The notes: generated from the letters alone by a model not told the origin. A stretch of DNA of 62,820 bases from Clostridiales bacterium (GCA_022800315.1 JAAWQC010000011.1:1-62820); one strand, 5' to 3'. Positions 11,299 through 21,749 are shown, numbered from the stretch's first letter. Program-made: numbers and translations.

Positions 11299-11577
11299 AT
11301 GGGCAGAAGCGTTAAAAAGGGTCCTTTCGTACAGCCCGTGCTGCTCAAAAGGATTCAGGAAATGAACAAGGCCGGTGAAAAGCGCATTTTGAAGACCTGG
11401 AGCCGCGCCTCTACGATTTTCCCGGACTTTGTCGGTCACACCATTGCCGTTCACGACGGGCGCAAGCATGTGCCGGTGTACGTGACGGAGGATATGGTCG
11501 GCCATAAGCTGGGCGAGTTCGCCCCGACCCGTACGTTCCGTGGCCATGCCGGCTCGAAGACCTCGAACAACAAGTAA
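11299..11577 (+). CDS. rpsS: 30S ribosomal protein S19
   Basis: S19, 92 residues ([29 protein letters not shown]-type C terminus). It is in the 30S head next to S13 and contacts the A-site side. ATG follows AAAGGAG; it lies 16 bases after rplB. Confidence 0.97.
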   Translation: MGRSVKKGPFVQPVLLKRIQEMNKAGEKRILKTWSRASTIFPDFVGHTIAVHDGRKHVPVYVTEDMVGHKLGEFAPTRTFRGHAGSKTSNNK

Positions 11578-11601
11578 GCGGAGTGAAAGGAGAGAAACAC
11601 C

Positions 11602-11937
11602 ATGGAAGCAAGGGCTGATATCAAGTATGCCCGTATTTCCCCCCGTAAGGTGAAAATCGTTCTCGACCTCATCCGCAACAAGCCGGTTGATGTCGCCGCA
11701 GCGATTGTCCATCACACCCCCAAGGCCGCCTGCGAGTATCTGAGCAAGCTGCTCAAATCCGCGGTCGCCAATGCGGAAAACAACTTCAACATGGATCCGA
11801 GCAACCTCTACGTTGCCGAATGCTATGTCTGTCCCGGACCCATTCTCAAGCGTATCCGTCCGAGAGCACAGGGGCGTGCGTACCGCATCGAAAAGAGAAC
11901 GTCACACATCACCCTTGTACTCAAGGAAAAAGAATAA
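11602..11937 (+). CDS. rplV: 50S ribosomal protein L22
   Basis: L22, 111 residues. Its long hairpin lines the exit tunnel opposite L4. The motif [17 protein letters not shown] near the start and [13 protein letters not shown] near the tip are typical. ATG follows AAAGGAGAGAAACACC. Confidence 0.97.
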   Translation: MEARADIKYARISPRKVKIVLDLIRNKPVDVAAAIVHHTPKAACEYLSKLLKSAVANAENNFNMDPSNLYVAECYVCPGPILKRIRPRAQGRAYRIEKRTSHITLVLKEKE

Positions 11938-11955
11938 GCGAGGAGGAGGAAAGTT

Positions 11956-12639
11956 ATGGGACAGAAAGTCAATCCCCACGGCCTGCGGGTCGGCGTTATC
12001 AAGGACTGGGATTCCCGTTGGTTTGTAAAAGAGAACCAGATCGGCGACACCCTCGTCCAGGATTACAATCTGCGTAAATATCTGAAAAAGACCCTGTTCG
12101 CGGCCGGCGTTCCGAAAATCGAGATCGAACGCGACGCCTCCCGTGTACGGGTGCACATCCACTGTGCGAAGCCCGGCATCGTCATCGGTAAGGGCGGCGC
12201 GGAGATCGAAAAGCTCCGTCAGACCTGTGAGAAGATGCTCGGCAAGCCCACCCTGATCAACATTGTCGAGGTGCGCAATCCCGACATGAATGCCCAGCTG
12301 GTGGCGGAGAACATCGCAGCTCAGCTCGAGAAGCGTATCTCCTTCCGCCGCGCCATGAAACAGTGCATCGGCCGCGCCATGCGCATGGGCGCCAAGGGCA
12401 TCAAGACCCAGGTCTCCGGACGTCTGGGCGGCGCGGAAATCGCGCGCACTGAACAGTATCATGAAGGAACCATTCCGCTGCAGACGCTGCGTGCCGACAT
12501 TGATTACGGCTTTACCGAGGCGTGCACCACTTACGGCCGTATCGGCGTCAAGGTGTGGATCTATCGCGGCGAGGTGCTGGCCGGTACCGCTAAAACGGCC
12601 GACAAGCCCCAGCCCCGCAGGGAAGGAGGCCGCAAGTAA
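11956..12639 (+). CDS. rpsC: 30S ribosomal protein S3
   Basis: S3, 227 residues, with an N-terminal KH domain ([17 protein letters not shown]) and the C-terminal domain that forms part of the mRNA entry channel helicase. ATG follows GGAGGAGGAAAGTT. Its stop codon shares a base with the rplP start. Confidence 0.97.
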   Translation: MGQKVNPHGLRVGVIKDWDSRWFVKENQIGDTLVQDYNLRKYLKKTLFAAGVPKIEIERDASRVRVHIHCAKPGIVIGKGGAEIEKLRQTCEKMLGKPTLINIVEVRNPDMNAQLVAENIAAQLEKRISFRRAMKQCIGRAMRMGAKGIKTQVSGRLGGAEIARTEQYHEGTIPLQTLRADIDYGFTEACTTYGRIGVKVWIYRGEVLAGTAKTADKPQPRREGGRK

Positions 12640-13067
12640 TGCTGCTGCCCAAGAGAGTCAAATACCGCCGCGTTCACCGTGGCCGCCTGACCGGTAAGGC
12701 AATGCGCGGTAATCAGGTTACCTACGGTGAGTTCGGCCTCGTGGCCCTCGAGCCGGCCTGGATCTCTTCCAATCAGATCGAGGCCGCCCGTATCGCCATG
12801 ACCCGTTATACCAAGCGTGGCGGCCAGGTCTGGATCAAGATTTTCCCCGACAAGCCGATCACGGAAAAGCCCGCTGAAACCCGCATGGGTTCCGGTAAAG
12901 GTTCGCCCGAATACTGGGTGGCGGTCGTGAAGCCCGGCCGTGTGATGTTTGAGATTGCCGGCGTCAGCGAGGAAGCTGCGCGGGAAGCCATGCGTCTGGC
13001 CGCCAACAAGCTGCCCATCAAGTGCAAATTTGTCCGTAAGGAAGAAACGGATGGTGAGCAGGCATGA
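12639..13067 (+). CDS. rplP: 50S ribosomal protein L16
   Basis: L16, 142 residues. It organises the A-site side of the 50S and contacts the tRNA elbow. Typical are [14 protein letters not shown] at the start and [18 protein letters not shown]. It overlaps rpsC by one base and rpmC by four, so the three genes are translationally coupled. Confidence 0.97.
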   Translation: MLLPKRVKYRRVHRGRLTGKAMRGNQVTYGEFGLVALEPAWISSNQIEAARIAMTRYTKRGGQVWIKIFPDKPITEKPAETRMGSGKGSPEYWVAVVKPGRVMFEIAGVSEEAAREAMRLAANKLPIKCKFVRKEETDGEQA

Positions 13068-13279
13068 AGAAAACCGAACTGGAAAAGATCCGCGAAATGA
13101 ACGATACCGAGCTTCAGAACAGGCTGGGGGATCTTAAGGAAGAGCTTTTCAATCTGCGGTTCCAGCATGCGATCAATCAGCTCGATAACCCGATGCGTCT
13201 GAAAGCCGTCAGGAAAGAGATCGCCATCATCAAAACTGTGGTGCGCGAGAACGAACTTAAGAACGGCGCCGAGGCGTAA
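13064..13279 (+). CDS. rpmC: 50S ribosomal protein L29
   Basis: L29, 71 residues, is a two-helix protein near the tunnel exit ([21 protein letters not shown]). Its ATG overlaps the rplP stop in an ATGA arrangement. Confidence 0.96.
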   Translation: MKKTELEKIREMNDTELQNRLGDLKEELFNLRFQHAINQLDNPMRLKAVRKEIAIIKTVVRENELKNGAEA

Positions 13280-13297
13280 GGGAAGGAGGAGTAAACT

Positions 13298-13555
13298 GTG
13301 AGCGATCGTAATCTGAGAAAAACGCAGGTGGGTACGGTTGTCAGCGACAAGATGGATAAAACCGTCGTCGTTGCGATTCAGGACCATGTCCGTCATCCGC
13401 TGTACAAAAAAATCATCAAGCGCACCGTGAAGCTGAAAGCCCACGACGAGAATAACGAGTGCCGGATGGGCGACCGTGTGATGGTTATGGAGACCCGCCC
13501 CCTTTCCAAGGATAAGAGATGGCGTGTGGCCCAGATCATCGAACGGGCGAAATAA
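13298..13555 (+). CDS. rpsQ: 30S ribosomal protein S17
   Basis: S17, 85 residues, is an OB-fold protein and primary 16S rRNA binder ([19 protein letters not shown]). The start is GTG at 13298 after AAGGAGGAGTAAACT. A spacer of about 85 bases follows before rplN. Confidence 0.96.
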   Translation: MSDRNLRKTQVGTVVSDKMDKTVVVAIQDHVRHPLYKKIIKRTVKLKAHDENNECRMGDRVMVMETRPLSKDKRWRVAQIIERAK

Positions 13556-13640
13556 AAAGGTCGGTTGGGCGCTGTACCGTCTACTTCCGCTCCGCGGAAA
13601 AGGGAGGGTGGCAGACGCCCCCTGAAAGGAGGAACAACCT

Positions 13641-14009
13641 GTGGTTCAACAGCAAACCTGCCTCAAGGTAGCCGACAACACCGGCGCGAAAGAGATCATG
13701 TGCATCCGCGTTCTCGGTGGTTCCGGCAGGAGGTATGCCAATATCGGCGACGTGGTGGTGGCTTCGGTCAAAAAAGCAGCACCCGGCGGCGTTGTAAAAA
13801 AGGGTGAGGTCGTCAAGGCCGTTGTGGTTCGCACGGTCAAGGGTGTGCGCCGCGAAGACGGCACCTACATCCGCTTTGACGAAAACGCGGCGGTGATTAT
13901 CCGTGAGGATAAGAACCCCAAGGGTACCCGAATTTTTGGACCGGTGGCGAGAGAGCTCCGCGAAAAGGATTATCTGAAAATCCTGAGCCTCGCCCCCGAA
14001 GTTCTTTGA
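13641..14009 (+). CDS. rplN: 50S ribosomal protein L14
   Basis: L14, 122 residues, forms part of an intersubunit bridge and the binding surface for silencing factor RsfS. The start [21 protein letters not shown] is the family signature. The start is GTG at 13641, after AAAGGAGGAACAACCT. Confidence 0.97.
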   Translation: MVQQQTCLKVADNTGAKEIMCIRVLGGSGRRYANIGDVVVASVKKAAPGGVVKKGEVVKAVVVRTVKGVRREDGTYIRFDENAAVIIREDKNPKGTRIFGPVARELREKDYLKILSLAPEVL

Positions 14010-14023
14010 TAGGAGGGGTCGTC

Positions 14024-14341
14024 ATGAAAAAAGTACATGTGAAAAAGGGCGATACCGTCCTGATTATCAATGGCGATGACCGCGGACAGAAGGGCAAAGT
14101 CCTGGAGGTCAGTCCCACCGAGGGCAAGGTCATCGTTGAGGGCCGCAACATGGTGAAGAAGCACGTGAAACCCAAGAAAATGGGCGATCAGGGTGGCATC
14201 ATCAACGCGGAAGGCGCCATGTATACCTCCAAGGTCATGGTCATCTGCCCTCACTGCAACAAGCCGACCCGTGTCGGCCACAAGACGTTCGCCGATAAGA
14301 CCAAGGCGCGTATCTGTAAGCGCTGCGGCGAAACGCTGTAA
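14024..14341 (+). CDS. rplX: 50S ribosomal protein L24
   Basis: L24, 105 residues, with a KOW motif ([20 protein letters not shown]). It is an early assembly initiator near the tunnel exit. The C terminus carries paired cysteines ([12 protein letters not shown] and CKRCGE), a zinc-ribbon-like tail common in clostridial L24. ATG at 14024 follows GGAGGGGTCGTC; the upstream in-frame TTG overlaps rplN and has no signal. Confidence 0.96.
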   Translation: MKKVHVKKGDTVLIINGDDRGQKGKVLEVSPTEGKVIVEGRNMVKKHVKPKKMGDQGGIINAEGAMYTSKVMVICPHCNKPTRVGHKTFADKTKARICKRCGETL

Positions 14342-14355
14342 GGAGGGAGAAGCAT

Positions 14356-14895
14356 ATGGCCAGAATGAAGGAGTATTACCTCAAGGACGTCGCTCCGGCG
14401 CTGATGAAAAAGTTCAGCTATAAGAGTGTTATGCAGATCCCCAAGCTCGACAAGATCATCGTGAACGTCTCCTGCGGTGAAGCCCGTGACAATGCGAAGA
14501 TTCTGGAAGCCATTTTGACCGATCTTTCCGCCATCACCGGCCAGAAGCCGGTGGTCTGCAAGGCGAAAAAATCGGTGGCGAACTTCAAGCTCCGCGAAGG
14601 CATGGACATCGGCGCGAAGGTGACCCTGCGCGGTGAGAGAATGTACGAGTTTCTGGACCGCCTGTTCAACGTCGCGCTGCCCCGCGTGCGTGACTTCCGC
14701 GGAATCAACCCCAATTCTTTCGACGGCCGCGGCAACTACAACATGGGCCTGAAGGAACAGCTGATCTTCCCGGAGATCGACTACGACAAGATCGACAAGG
14801 TGCGCGGCATGGACCTGTGCTTTGTCACAACCGCGGGAACCGATGAAGAAGCACGGGAGCTGCTCACGCTGATGGGCGCCCCGTTCGCGAAGTAA
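14356..14895 (+). CDS. rplE: 50S ribosomal protein L5
   Basis: L5, 179 residues, binds 5S rRNA and contacts the P-site tRNA. Conserved segments are [37 protein letters not shown] and [23 protein letters not shown] follows AAGGAGGGAGAAGCAT. Confidence 0.97.
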   Translation: MARMKEYYLKDVAPALMKKFSYKSVMQIPKLDKIIVNVSCGEARDNAKILEAILTDLSAITGQKPVVCKAKKSVANFKLREGMDIGAKVTLRGERMYEFLDRLFNVALPRVRDFRGINPNSFDGRGNYNMGLKEQLIFPEIDYDKIDKVRGMDLCFVTTAGTDEEARELLTLMGAPFAK

Positions 14896-14907
14896 GGAGG
14901 AAATACT

Positions 14908-15093
14908 GTGGCAAAAACGTCTAAAAAGATTTCGCAGCAGCGTACGCCTAAGTATTCCACCCGTGGCTACAACCGCTGTAAGATCTGCGGCCGCCCGCAT
15001 GCGTATCTGCGCAAGTACGGCGTCTGCCGCATCTGCTTCAGGGAGCTCGCCTATAAGGGTGAAATCCCAGGCGTCAGAAAAGCAAGCTGGTAA
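14908..15093 (+). CDS. rpsZ: 30S ribosomal protein S14, zinc-binding type
   Basis: This 61-residue short, cysteine-containing S14 (type Z) has the zinc ligands CKIC and CRIC. It sits in the 30S head near S3 and S10. The start is GTG at 14908 after AAGGAGGAAATACT. A cysteine-free S14 used under zinc shortage may exist elsewhere but is not in this window. Confidence 0.96.
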   Translation: MAKTSKKISQQRTPKYSTRGYNRCKICGRPHAYLRKYGVCRICFRELAYKGEIPGVRKASW

Positions 15094-15118
15094 GCAATAG
15101 CTAAAGGAGGTTGACGGA

Positions 15119-15520
15119 ATGCAAATCACCGATACCATCGCCGATATGCTGACGAGAATCCGGAACGCGAATTCGGCTAAGCACGATACGGTGGATATCC
15201 CCGCTTCCAACATGAAGAAGGCTATTGCCCAGATTCTTGTTGACGAGGGATATGTGAAAAGCTATCAGGTAATCGAAGATGACAAGCAGGGCATCATCCG
15301 TGTGGTCCTGAAATACCAGGGGGCCAACAAGTCCCAGGTACTCATGGGCCTGCGCCGTGTTTCCAAGCCCGGCCTGCGCATCTATTCCAGCAGCGAGGAC
15401 ATGCCGAAGGTCATGAAGGGCATCGGCACGGCCATCGTTTCCACGTCTAAGGGCATCATGACCGACAAACAGGCTCGCAAAGAGCATGTCGGCGGCGAAG
15501 TCCTGGCGTTTGTATGGTAA
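15119..15520 (+). CDS. rpsH: 30S ribosomal protein S8
   Basis: S8, 133 residues, is a primary 16S rRNA binder. In E. coli it represses the spc operon. It has [16 protein letters not shown] at the start and the C-terminal [23 protein letters not shown] follows AAAGGAGGTTGACGGA. Confidence 0.97.
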   Translation: MQITDTIADMLTRIRNANSAKHDTVDIPASNMKKAIAQILVDEGYVKSYQVIEDDKQGIIRVVLKYQGANKSQVLMGLRRVSKPGLRIYSSSEDMPKVMKGIGTAIVSTSKGIMTDKQARKEHVGGEVLAFVW

Positions 15521-15535
15521 GGGGGAGGGAAAGAA

Positions 15536-16084
15536 ATGTCTAGAATCGGACGCAAGCCCATCCCCGTGCCCGCCGGCGTCGATGTCAAAATCGCGGATGG
15601 CGTGGTCACCGTCAAGGGCGCTAAAGGTACTCTGACCCAGAAGATTCATCCGAATATGACGGTCACTCTCGAAAACGGCGAGGTTCTCGTAACTCGGCCC
15701 AACGACGAAAAGGAAAACCGTTCTTTGCACGGCCTGACCCGTTCCCTGATCGCCAACATGGTGATCGGTGTGACCCAGGGCTTCCAAAAGGAGCTGGAGG
15801 TCAACGGTGTCGGTTACCGTGTGCAGAAGCAGGGGAAAGACCTGGTTATGAACCTGGGGTACAGCCATCAGGTGATCGTCAGCGAAATTCCCGGCATCAC
15901 CATCGAGGCGCCGTCTGCCAATAAGATCATTATCTCCGGCCCCGACAAGCAGCTGGTCGGGCAGTTCGCGGCGGAAATCCGTGAGAAGCGCCCGCCGGAG
16001 CCGTACAAGGGCAAGGGCATCAAGTACGCTACCGAGCACATCCGCCGCAAGGAAGGCAAAACCGGCGGCAAGGGCAAGAAGTAA
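15536..16084 (+). CDS. rplF: 50S ribosomal protein L6
   Basis: L6, 182 residues, has two duplicated domains and lies near the factor-binding centre. The C-terminal signature [23 protein letters not shown] is intact. ATG follows GGGGGAGGGAAAGAA. Confidence 0.97.
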   Translation: MSRIGRKPIPVPAGVDVKIADGVVTVKGAKGTLTQKIHPNMTVTLENGEVLVTRPNDEKENRSLHGLTRSLIANMVIGVTQGFQKELEVNGVGYRVQKQGKDLVMNLGYSHQVIVSEIPGITIEAPSANKIIISGPDKQLVGQFAAEIREKRPPEPYKGKGIKYATEHIRRKEGKTGGKGKK

Positions 16085-16102
16085 AAGGAGGAGTGAGAAC
16101 CC

Positions 16103-16462
16103 ATGGTGAGCAAGCCTGACAGCAATAAAGCCCGTCTGCGCCGTCATCGCCGCGTCCGCGGCAAGATTTCGGGCACGGCACAGCGTCCCCGTCTCAACGT
16201 GTATCGCTCCCTGAATCACATCTATGCCCAGCTGATCGATGATGTCAAGGGAGTTACCATCGCTTCCGCCTCCAGCGTCGAAAAGGATTTCGGCCTGAAC
16301 GGCGGAAACAAGGAAGCCGCCAAAAAGGTTGGCGAAATCATCGCCAAGCGCGCCGCCGACAAGGGCATCTCCGATGTCGTTTTCGACCGTGGCGGCTACA
16401 TCTATCACGGCCGCGTCAAAGAGCTGGCCGAAGGCGCCCGCGAGGGCGGCCTCAAGTTCTAA
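16103..16462 (+). CDS. rplR: 50S ribosomal protein L18
   Basis: L18, 119 residues, binds 5S rRNA with L5. It has a basic N terminus ([28 protein letters not shown]) and the C-terminal [27 protein letters not shown] at 16103 follows AAAGGAGGAGTGAGAACCC. Confidence 0.97.
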   Translation: MVSKPDSNKARLRRHRRVRGKISGTAQRPRLNVYRSLNHIYAQLIDDVKGVTIASASSVEKDFGLNGGNKEAAKKVGEIIAKRAADKGISDVVFDRGGYIYHGRVKELAEGAREGGLKF

Positions 16463-16480
16463 GGAAAGGGAGGAAATACT

Positions 16481-16981
16481 TTGGCCAGAAATGACGCAGC
16501 ACAATCGGAATTCAAAGAGCGCATCGTTGCGATCAACCGTGTCAGCAAGACCGTAAAGGGCGGCCGTATCTTCAAATTTGCCGCCCTGGTGGTCGTCGGT
16601 GACGGCAACGGCACCGTAGGCTACGGCCTCGGTAAAGCCGGCGAAGTGCCCGACGCGATCCGCAAAGGGATCGAGGATGCCAAAAAGCATCTGATCCACG
16701 TTTCCCTGAAAGGGAGCACGATCCCCCACGAAATTATCGGCAAATTCGGCGCCGGCCGCGTGCTGATGAAGCCCGCTGCCCCCGGTACCGGCGTAATCGC
16801 CGGCGGCGCGGTGCGTGCGGTGGTGGAAGCTGCCGGTATCCGTGATATCCGCACCAAGGCTCTCCGTTCCAACAACCCCTGCAACGTGGTCAGCGCGACC
16901 TTCGACGGTCTGTCCCGGCTTTGCACGGTGGAGCAGGCGGCGGCCGTCCGCGGCAAGTCCGTCAAGGAGATCCTGGGGTAA
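16481..16981 (+). CDS. rpsE: 30S ribosomal protein S5
   Basis: S5, 166 residues, affects decoding accuracy. It has an N-terminal double-stranded-RNA-binding-like domain ([19 protein letters not shown]) and a second alpha/beta domain with [20 protein letters not shown]. The start is TTG at 16481 after AAGGGAGGAAATACT. Confidence 0.97.
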   Translation: MARNDAAQSEFKERIVAINRVSKTVKGGRIFKFAALVVVGDGNGTVGYGLGKAGEVPDAIRKGIEDAKKHLIHVSLKGSTIPHEIIGKFGAGRVLMKPAAPGTGVIAGGAVRAVVEAAGIRDIRTKALRSNNPCNVVSATFDGLSRLCTVEQAAAVRGKSVKEILG

Positions 16982-17047
16982 AAGCCGTCTCCGCCTCATG
17001 GCGGTGCGGCGCACCCACAAGATTTCTGTGAGAAAGGAATGGTTGCA

Positions 17048-17245
17048 ATGGCAAAGAAGGAGAATACCGGCGTCCTGCAGGTCAAACTGGTCCGCAGCCT
17101 GATCGGCGTCAAGCCGGACCAGATTGCAACGGCCGATTCCATGGGCCTGCGCAAGATCGGCGACACGGTCAATCAGCCGGATAATGCCGCTACCCGTGGC
17201 AAGGTGAATAAAATTATCCACCTCATCGAGGTAACGGAGGCTTAA
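17048..17245 (+). CDS. rpmD: 50S ribosomal protein L30
   Basis: L30, 65 residues ([27 protein letters not shown]). Of two in-frame ATGs, 17048 is preferred because AAAGGA lies 9 bases before it and too close to 17039. Confidence 0.95.
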   Translation: MAKKENTGVLQVKLVRSLIGVKPDQIATADSMGLRKIGDTVNQPDNAATRGKVNKIIHLIEVTEA

Positions 17246-17270
17246 ATTCGAGCAAGGAGGTGCGAATAAC

Positions 17271-17711
17271 ATGAAGCTGCATGAGCTATCTCCCGTTCCC
17301 GGTTCTGTCCGGGACGTGAAACGTATCGGCAGAGGGCACGGCTCCGGTCAGGGCAAAACCGCCGGTAAGGGCCACAAGGGCCAGAAGGCCCGCGCCGGCC
17401 GCGGCATGCAATGGGGCTTTGAGGGCGGCCAGTGGCCTCTTCAGAGACGCCTGCCGACCCGCGGATTTGTCAACAACTTCGCGACACGCTATGTAGGGGT
17501 CAACGTGGCTGCCCTCGGCGGGTTTGAAGACGGCGCGACGGTTGATGCCGAAGCGCTGAAGGCTGCCGGCCTGATTAAAAAGGCGGGCGACGGGGTGAAA
17601 ATCCTCGGCAACGGAACGCTTTCCAAGAAGCTGACCGTCAAAGCGGCTGCTTTCTCGGAGTCGGCCAAGGCGAAGATCGAGGCTGCCGGCGGGAAGGCAG
17701 AGGTGATCTGA
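17271..17711 (+). CDS. rplO: 50S ribosomal protein L15
   Basis: L15, 146 residues, is an assembly protein with a Gly-rich, basic extension ([19 protein letters not shown], then [18 protein letters not shown]). ATG follows AAGGAGGTGCGAATAAC. The stop is one base before the secY start, which suggests coupling. Confidence 0.97.
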   Translation: MKLHELSPVPGSVRDVKRIGRGHGSGQGKTAGKGHKGQKARAGRGMQWGFEGGQWPLQRRLPTRGFVNNFATRYVGVNVAALGGFEDGATVDAEALKAAGLIKKAGDGVKILGNGTLSKKLTVKAAAFSESAKAKIEAAGGKAEVI

Positions 17712-17712
17712 C

Positions 17713-19047
17713 GTGTTTCGGACATTGAGAAATGCATGGAAAATCGTCGATCTCCGAAAGAAAATCCTGTATACCCTGTTTATTATCCTGATTTTCCGCA
17801 TCGGTTCCGCTATATCGGTACCGTACGTGGATGTGGTGGAACTGGCCAAGGCTACGGCCAACGCGGCCAGTTCCAATACCGGCATGAGCTTCCTGACCCT
17901 GATGTCCGGCGGCGGTTTCTCCGACGCCAGCATCTTTGCGCTGTCTATCACCCCCTATATCAACGCCAGCATCATCATTCAGCTGCTGACGGTGGCCATT
18001 CCTCCGCTGGAACGGATGGCTAAGGATGGGGAATCGGGCCGCAAAAAGCTGGGCCAGATCACCCGTTATGTGACGGTGGGCCTTGGCCTGCTCCTCGGCG
18101 TGGCCTACTACTTCATGGTGCGCAACAAGTACGGCGCGCTGGAATCCAGCATTCAGAGCGGCTGGGAGATGTGGTTCGGCGCTGTGGTCATCGTGCTCTG
18201 CTTCACCGCAGGATCGGCACTGATGATGTGGCTGGGCGAGCAGGTCAATGAGAAGGGTATCGGCAACGGTATCTCCATTCTCCTGTTTGCGGGCATCCTG
18301 TCCCGTATTCCCTCCGGCGCTACGTACATGTGGCAGCTTTTCTATGACGGCGGCATTAAGCAGCTCAATTCCGGCGCGGGGCTCAAGTACCTGATTCTGG
18401 TACCCCTGGCGCTGGTCATCCTGCTGGGCATGATCGCCCTCATCGTCTTCATTACGGATGCGGAGCGCCGCATCCCGGTCCAGTACGCCAAGCGTGTGGT
18501 GGGCCGCAAAATGTATGGCGGTCAGAATACCTTTATTCCGATCAAGGTCAATATGTCCGGCGTTATGCCCATCATTCTGGCCGTTGCCATCATTTCCATC
18601 CCCTCGATGATCCAGGGCTTTATCACCGTTCCGGAAAAAGGATTCTGGCATGGATTCTTCAACGTATTCAGCCCCTCCCATCCCGTGTACATGATCCTGT
18701 ATTTCCTGCTGATTATCGGATTCGCGTTCTTCTATGTCACCATCCAGTATAATCCGGTGGAGATGTCCAATAATCTGCGTAAAAACTCGGGTGCGATTCC
18801 GGGCTATCGTCCCGGCAAGCCCACCCAGGATTACATCAAGCGGGTATTGAACAAGGTAACCTTCATCGGCGCGCTGTTCCTGGGCGTGATCGCTCTGTTC
18901 CCCAGTGTGTTCGGAGCGCTCAGCGGCATTTACGGCCTGACCCTGGGCGGCACGTCGGTCATGATCGTCGTCGGCGTCGCGCTGGAAACCACCCAGCAGA
19001 TCGAAAGCCAGATGATGATGCGCCACTACAAGGGCTTCCTCGAGTAG
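17713..19047 (+). CDS. secY: Preprotein translocase subunit SecY
   Basis: SecY is the central pore of the Sec translocon (10 membrane helices). The 444-residue product contains the family segments FALSITPYINASIIIQLL and ANEKGIGNGIS-like QVNEKGIGNGISILLFAG, and the cytoplasmic loop with ERRIPVQYAKR. The start is GTG at 17713, right after the rplO stop. A 10-bp GC hairpin (19082-19091 with 19101-19110) follows without a T-run and could modulate read-through to adk. Confidence 0.97.
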   Translation: MFRTLRNAWKIVDLRKKILYTLFIILIFRIGSAISVPYVDVVELAKATANAASSNTGMSFLTLMSGGGFSDASIFALSITPYINASIIIQLLTVAIPPLERMAKDGESGRKKLGQITRYVTVGLGLLLGVAYYFMVRNKYGALESSIQSGWEMWFGAVVIVLCFTAGSALMMWLGEQVNEKGIGNGISILLFAGILSRIPSGATYMWQLFYDGGIKQLNSGAGLKYLILVPLALVILLGMIALIVFITDAERRIPVQYAKRVVGRKMYGGQNTFIPIKVNMSGVMPIILAVAIISIPSMIQGFITVPEKGFWHGFFNVFSPSHPVYMILYFLLIIGFAFFYVTIQYNPVEMSNNLRKNSGAIPGYRPGKPTQDYIKRVLNKVTFIGALFLGVIALFPSVFGALSGIYGLTLGGTSVMIVVGVALETTQQIESQMMMRHYKGFLE

Positions 19048-19152
19048 GGCCTGACTTCTTTCGAAAAGGTTTCCGCGCATCCCCCGCCGGAGGAGATTCT
19101 TCCGGCGGGGATGCGCGATACAGAAAGGCACTGCTTTGAAAGAAGGGATGAC

Positions 19153-19785
19153 ATGAGGCTGATTCTCATGGGCGCCCCCGGCGCCGGAAAAGGCACACAG
19201 GCGGAGATCATCAGCGAAACCCTCCGCATTCCCACTATTTCCACGGGTAATATTATCCGTGAAGCGCTGAAAAGCGGCAGCGCGATGGGCAGGAAAGCCA
19301 AACAGTATATGGTTGACGGCCGGCTGGTTCCCGACGATATCGTCATCGGCATCATCCGTGACCGACTGGCGCAGCCCGACTGCGCGAACGGTTTCATACT
19401 GGACGGCTTTCCCCGCACCATACCGCAAGCCGAGGCGCTTGACCGCATGGGCGTCGACATCGACCGTGTCATCGACATCGAGGTGGACGACGAGACGATT
19501 GCCCGGCGTGTATCGGGCCGCCGTATCTGCCCCAGCTGCGGAGCTTCCTATCATGTGGACTACAAACGGCCCACAGTAGAGGATATTTGCGACCGCTGCG
19601 GCGATACCCTTGTTCAGCGCCCGGATGACCATCCGGACACGGTACGCGAGCGTCTGAGGGTTTACCACGAGCAGACCGAACCGCTCAAAAGCTATTATGT
19701 AGCAGCCGGCAAGCTTTACGCCGTAGAAGGGCAGGAGGAGATCTCCGATACCTCCCGACTGGTGCTGGCCGCGCTGGAAAATTGA
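19153..19785 (+). CDS. adk: Adenylate kinase
   Basis: It interconverts ATP, ADP and AMP (210 residues). The P-loop GAPGAGKGTQA, the AMP-binding DGFPRT motif and a zinc-type LID (CPSC with CDRC) are all present; the four-cysteine LID is the usual Gram-positive form. ATG at 19153 is preferred over 19111 because homologues start MRLILMGAPG and GAAGGGATGAC precedes it. Confidence 0.97.
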   Translation: MRLILMGAPGAGKGTQAEIISETLRIPTISTGNIIREALKSGSAMGRKAKQYMVDGRLVPDDIVIGIIRDRLAQPDCANGFILDGFPRTIPQAEALDRMGVDIDRVIDIEVDDETIARRVSGRRICPSCGASYHVDYKRPTVEDICDRCGDTLVQRPDDHPDTVRERLRVYHEQTEPLKSYYVAAGKLYAVEGQEEISDTSRLVLAALEN

Positions 19786-19851
19786 AGAGCAGCAGGTTGC
19801 TCTTCCCGAAACTTCTGATCTTCAGAGGTTTCCCGAAAGGTCGGTGTGTGC

Positions 19852-20598
19852 ATGGTATCCATAAAGAATAGCCGGGAACTCAGGGGCATGAAAGAAGCCT
19901 GCGTGATCTCGGCGCGGGCGCTCCAGCTGGCGGGCGAGGCCATCCAGCCCGGTGTCACCACCGGGGAGGTGGACCGCGTGGTCCGCAAGTATATCGAGAG
20001 CCAGGGGGCGACCCCTTCCTTCCTCGGATACGGCGGGTTCCCCGCGAGCGCGTGTATATCGGTGAACGATGAAGTCATCCACGGCATACCCGGTAAGCGT
20101 GTGATCCACGCCGGCGACATCGTCAGCGTGGACGTGGGTGCGTATTATAACGGCTTCCACGGCGACAACGCCTATACCTTTGCGGCGGGGGAGATATCCC
20201 CCGAGGCGCAGGCCCTGCTGGATGCCACACGGGAATCCCTCTACGAGGGTATCCGGGCGGCGGCGGCGGGCAATCGTATCGGTGATATCGGTGCGGCCGT
20301 TCAGCGGTATGTCGAGGTTCGTGGTTACTCGGTTGTACGGCAGTATGTCGGCCACGGAGTAGGCACAAACCTGCACGAAGATCCCAGCGTCCCCAATTTC
20401 GGTACTCCCGGCCGCGGCCCGCGGTTGCTGCCGGGCATGACCATCGCCATTGAACCCATGATCAATGCCGGAACCTGCGAGGTGGATACCCAGCGGGACG
20501 GCTGGACCGTCACCACCCGGGACGGGAAATGGTCCGCTCATTTCGAGCATACGATCGCCATCACCGCCGACGGGCCGGTGATCCTGACCCTTCCGTAA
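19852..20598 (+). CDS. map: Methionine aminopeptidase type I
   Basis: It removes initiator methionine from nascent proteins (248 residues). The metal ligands are in SVDVGAYYNGFHGDNA (two Asp), VGHGVGTNLHEDP (His), IAIEPMI (Glu) and AHFEHTIAI (Glu). ATG 19852 and an upstream in-frame GTG (19846) are both possible; AAAGG lies 11 and 5 bases before them. It follows adk as in most Firmicutes. Confidence 0.95.
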   Translation: MVSIKNSRELRGMKEACVISARALQLAGEAIQPGVTTGEVDRVVRKYIESQGATPSFLGYGGFPASACISVNDEVIHGIPGKRVIHAGDIVSVDVGAYYNGFHGDNAYTFAAGEISPEAQALLDATRESLYEGIRAAAAGNRIGDIGAAVQRYVEVRGYSVVRQYVGHGVGTNLHEDPSVPNFGTPGRGPRLLPGMTIAIEPMINAGTCEVDTQRDGWTVTTRDGKWSAHFEHTIAITADGPVILTLP

Positions 20599-20612
20599 GG
20601 AGTGTGGACCGC

Positions 20613-20909
20613 TTGCTGACCCGCGGATGTGTAATCCTGTCCCTGGCCGGCCGTGATAAAGGCCGGCTGATGGCCGTGATAAAGGCCGACACCGACGGCG
20701 CCCTCTGGGTGGCGGATGGAAAAGAGCGGCCTTTGGCGCGCCCCAAGCGTAAAAATCCCCGGCATGCGGCGGAAACCCGCCATCGGCTGGAGGAGAGCTC
20801 AATGGCGACCAACCGTGAGCTGCGCCGTGCCCTCGCCTTCATCGGCGGCGGAGAACCGGCGTACTGGCCGTCCGGACGAGACGGCTCCAACACAGGAGGA
20901 GGTTATTGA
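20613..20909 (+). CDS. KOW domain RNA-binding protein (L14e-like)
   Basis: A 98-residue protein with an N-terminal KOW motif (TRGCVILSLAGRDKGRLMAVI) and a basic tail. It is at the conserved Firmicute position between map and infA, where such L14e/KOW proteins of uncertain role are usual. The start is ambiguous: TTG 20613 lies 10 bases after AAGGAG, while GTG 20604 is nearly on top of it. The C-terminal 25 residues are low in similarity to anything I recognise. Confidence 0.8.
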   Translation: MLTRGCVILSLAGRDKGRLMAVIKADTDGALWVADGKERPLARPKRKNPRHAAETRHRLEESSMATNRELRRALAFIGGGEPAYWPSGRDGSNTGGGY

Positions 20910-21128
20910 ATGTCCAAAGCGGACGTTATCGAATTGGAAGGTACCGTTGTTGAGGCCCTGCCCAACGCCACGTTTCAGGTGGAGCTGGCCAACGGACACC
21001 AGATTCTGGCCCATATTTCGGGCAAGCTGCGGATGAACTACATCCGTATCCTTCCCGGCGACAAGGTCACGGTGGAAATGTCCCCCTACGACCTGACCAA
21101 AGGCCGGATCACGTGGAGGACGAAGTAA
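20910..21128 (+). CDS. infA: Translation initiation factor IF-1
   Basis: IF-1, 72 residues, is an OB-fold protein that occupies the 30S A site during initiation. The sequence [27 protein letters not shown] and the C-terminal [14 protein letters not shown] are standard. ATG directly follows the stop of the KOW gene, with AGGAGG upstream. Confidence 0.98.
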   Translation: MSKADVIELEGTVVEALPNATFQVELANGHQILAHISGKLRMNYIRILPGDKVTVEMSPYDLTKGRITWRTK

Positions 21129-21201
21129 ACCCCATTTTCAACAGGTGACCCCCGAACGGTGGAAAATCCGGCGGGCGGAACCGGAAAGGCGTGGACAACC
21201 G

Positions 21202-21315
21202 ATGAAAGTAAGACCTTCTGTCAAGAAAATCTGCGAAAAGTGCAAGATCATCAAGCGCAAGGGCCGCGTGATGGTCATCTGCGAGAATCCGAAGCATAAG
21301 CAGCGCCAGGGCTAA
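21202..21315 (+). CDS. rpmJ: 50S ribosomal protein L36
   Basis: The 37-residue L36 reads [20 protein letters not shown] and ends [13 protein letters not shown]. It is the zinc (CxxC...CxxxxH) form. It is at the expected position between infA and rpsM. The ATG at 21202 follows GGAAAGGCGTGGACAACCG. Confidence 0.97.
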   Translation: MKVRPSVKKICEKCKIIKRKGRVMVICENPKHKQRQG

Positions 21316-21364
21316 GGGCGCTAGAGGTTAAAAACCACCATATTCGAAAGGGAGGAACCCACTT

Positions 21365-21733
21365 ATGGCGCGTATTGCTGGCGTTGATTTGCCCAGAGAT
21401 AAACGCATTGAAATCGGCCTGACCTATATCTTCGGTATCGGCCGCAAATCGGCTTCCGATATCATCAAGGCGACCGGTGTAAACCCGGACGTCCGCGTGA
21501 GGGATCTGTCGGAGGACGACGTTTCCAAGCTCCGCGAATTCATCGACAAGAATTACACGGTGGAAGGCGACCTCCGTCGCGACGTGGCTTACGATATCAA
21601 GCGGCTGATTGAGATTGGCAGCTATCGCGGCCTGCGTCACCGCAAGGGCCTGCCGGTGCGCGGCCAGCGTTCCAAGACCAACGCGCGTACCCGCAAAGGT
21701 CCCCGCAAGACCATCGCGAATAAGAAGAAATAG
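21365..21733 (+). CDS. rpsM: 30S ribosomal protein S13
   Basis: S13, 122 residues, is in the 30S head and contacts the P-site tRNA and the 50S. Conserved are [20 protein letters not shown] and [25 protein letters not shown] follows AAAGGGAGGAACCCACTT. Confidence 0.97.
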   Translation: MARIAGVDLPRDKRIEIGLTYIFGIGRKSASDIIKATGVNPDVRVRDLSEDDVSKLREFIDKNYTVEGDLRRDVAYDIKRLIEIGSYRGLRHRKGLPVRGQRSKTNARTRKGPRKTIANKKK

Positions 21734-21749
21734 GGCAGGAGGTAGAAGA

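Noticed and set aside
15101-17272. Very long open frame (about 720 codons) antisense to rpsH-rpmD
   Set aside because: It mirrors GC-rich codons of well-identified ribosomal genes and has no family match; a codon-bias artefact.
17638-19668. Antisense open frame of about 675 codons across secY and adk
   Set aside because: It lies wholly opposite clear secY/adk coding sequence, with no own signal or recognisable protein.
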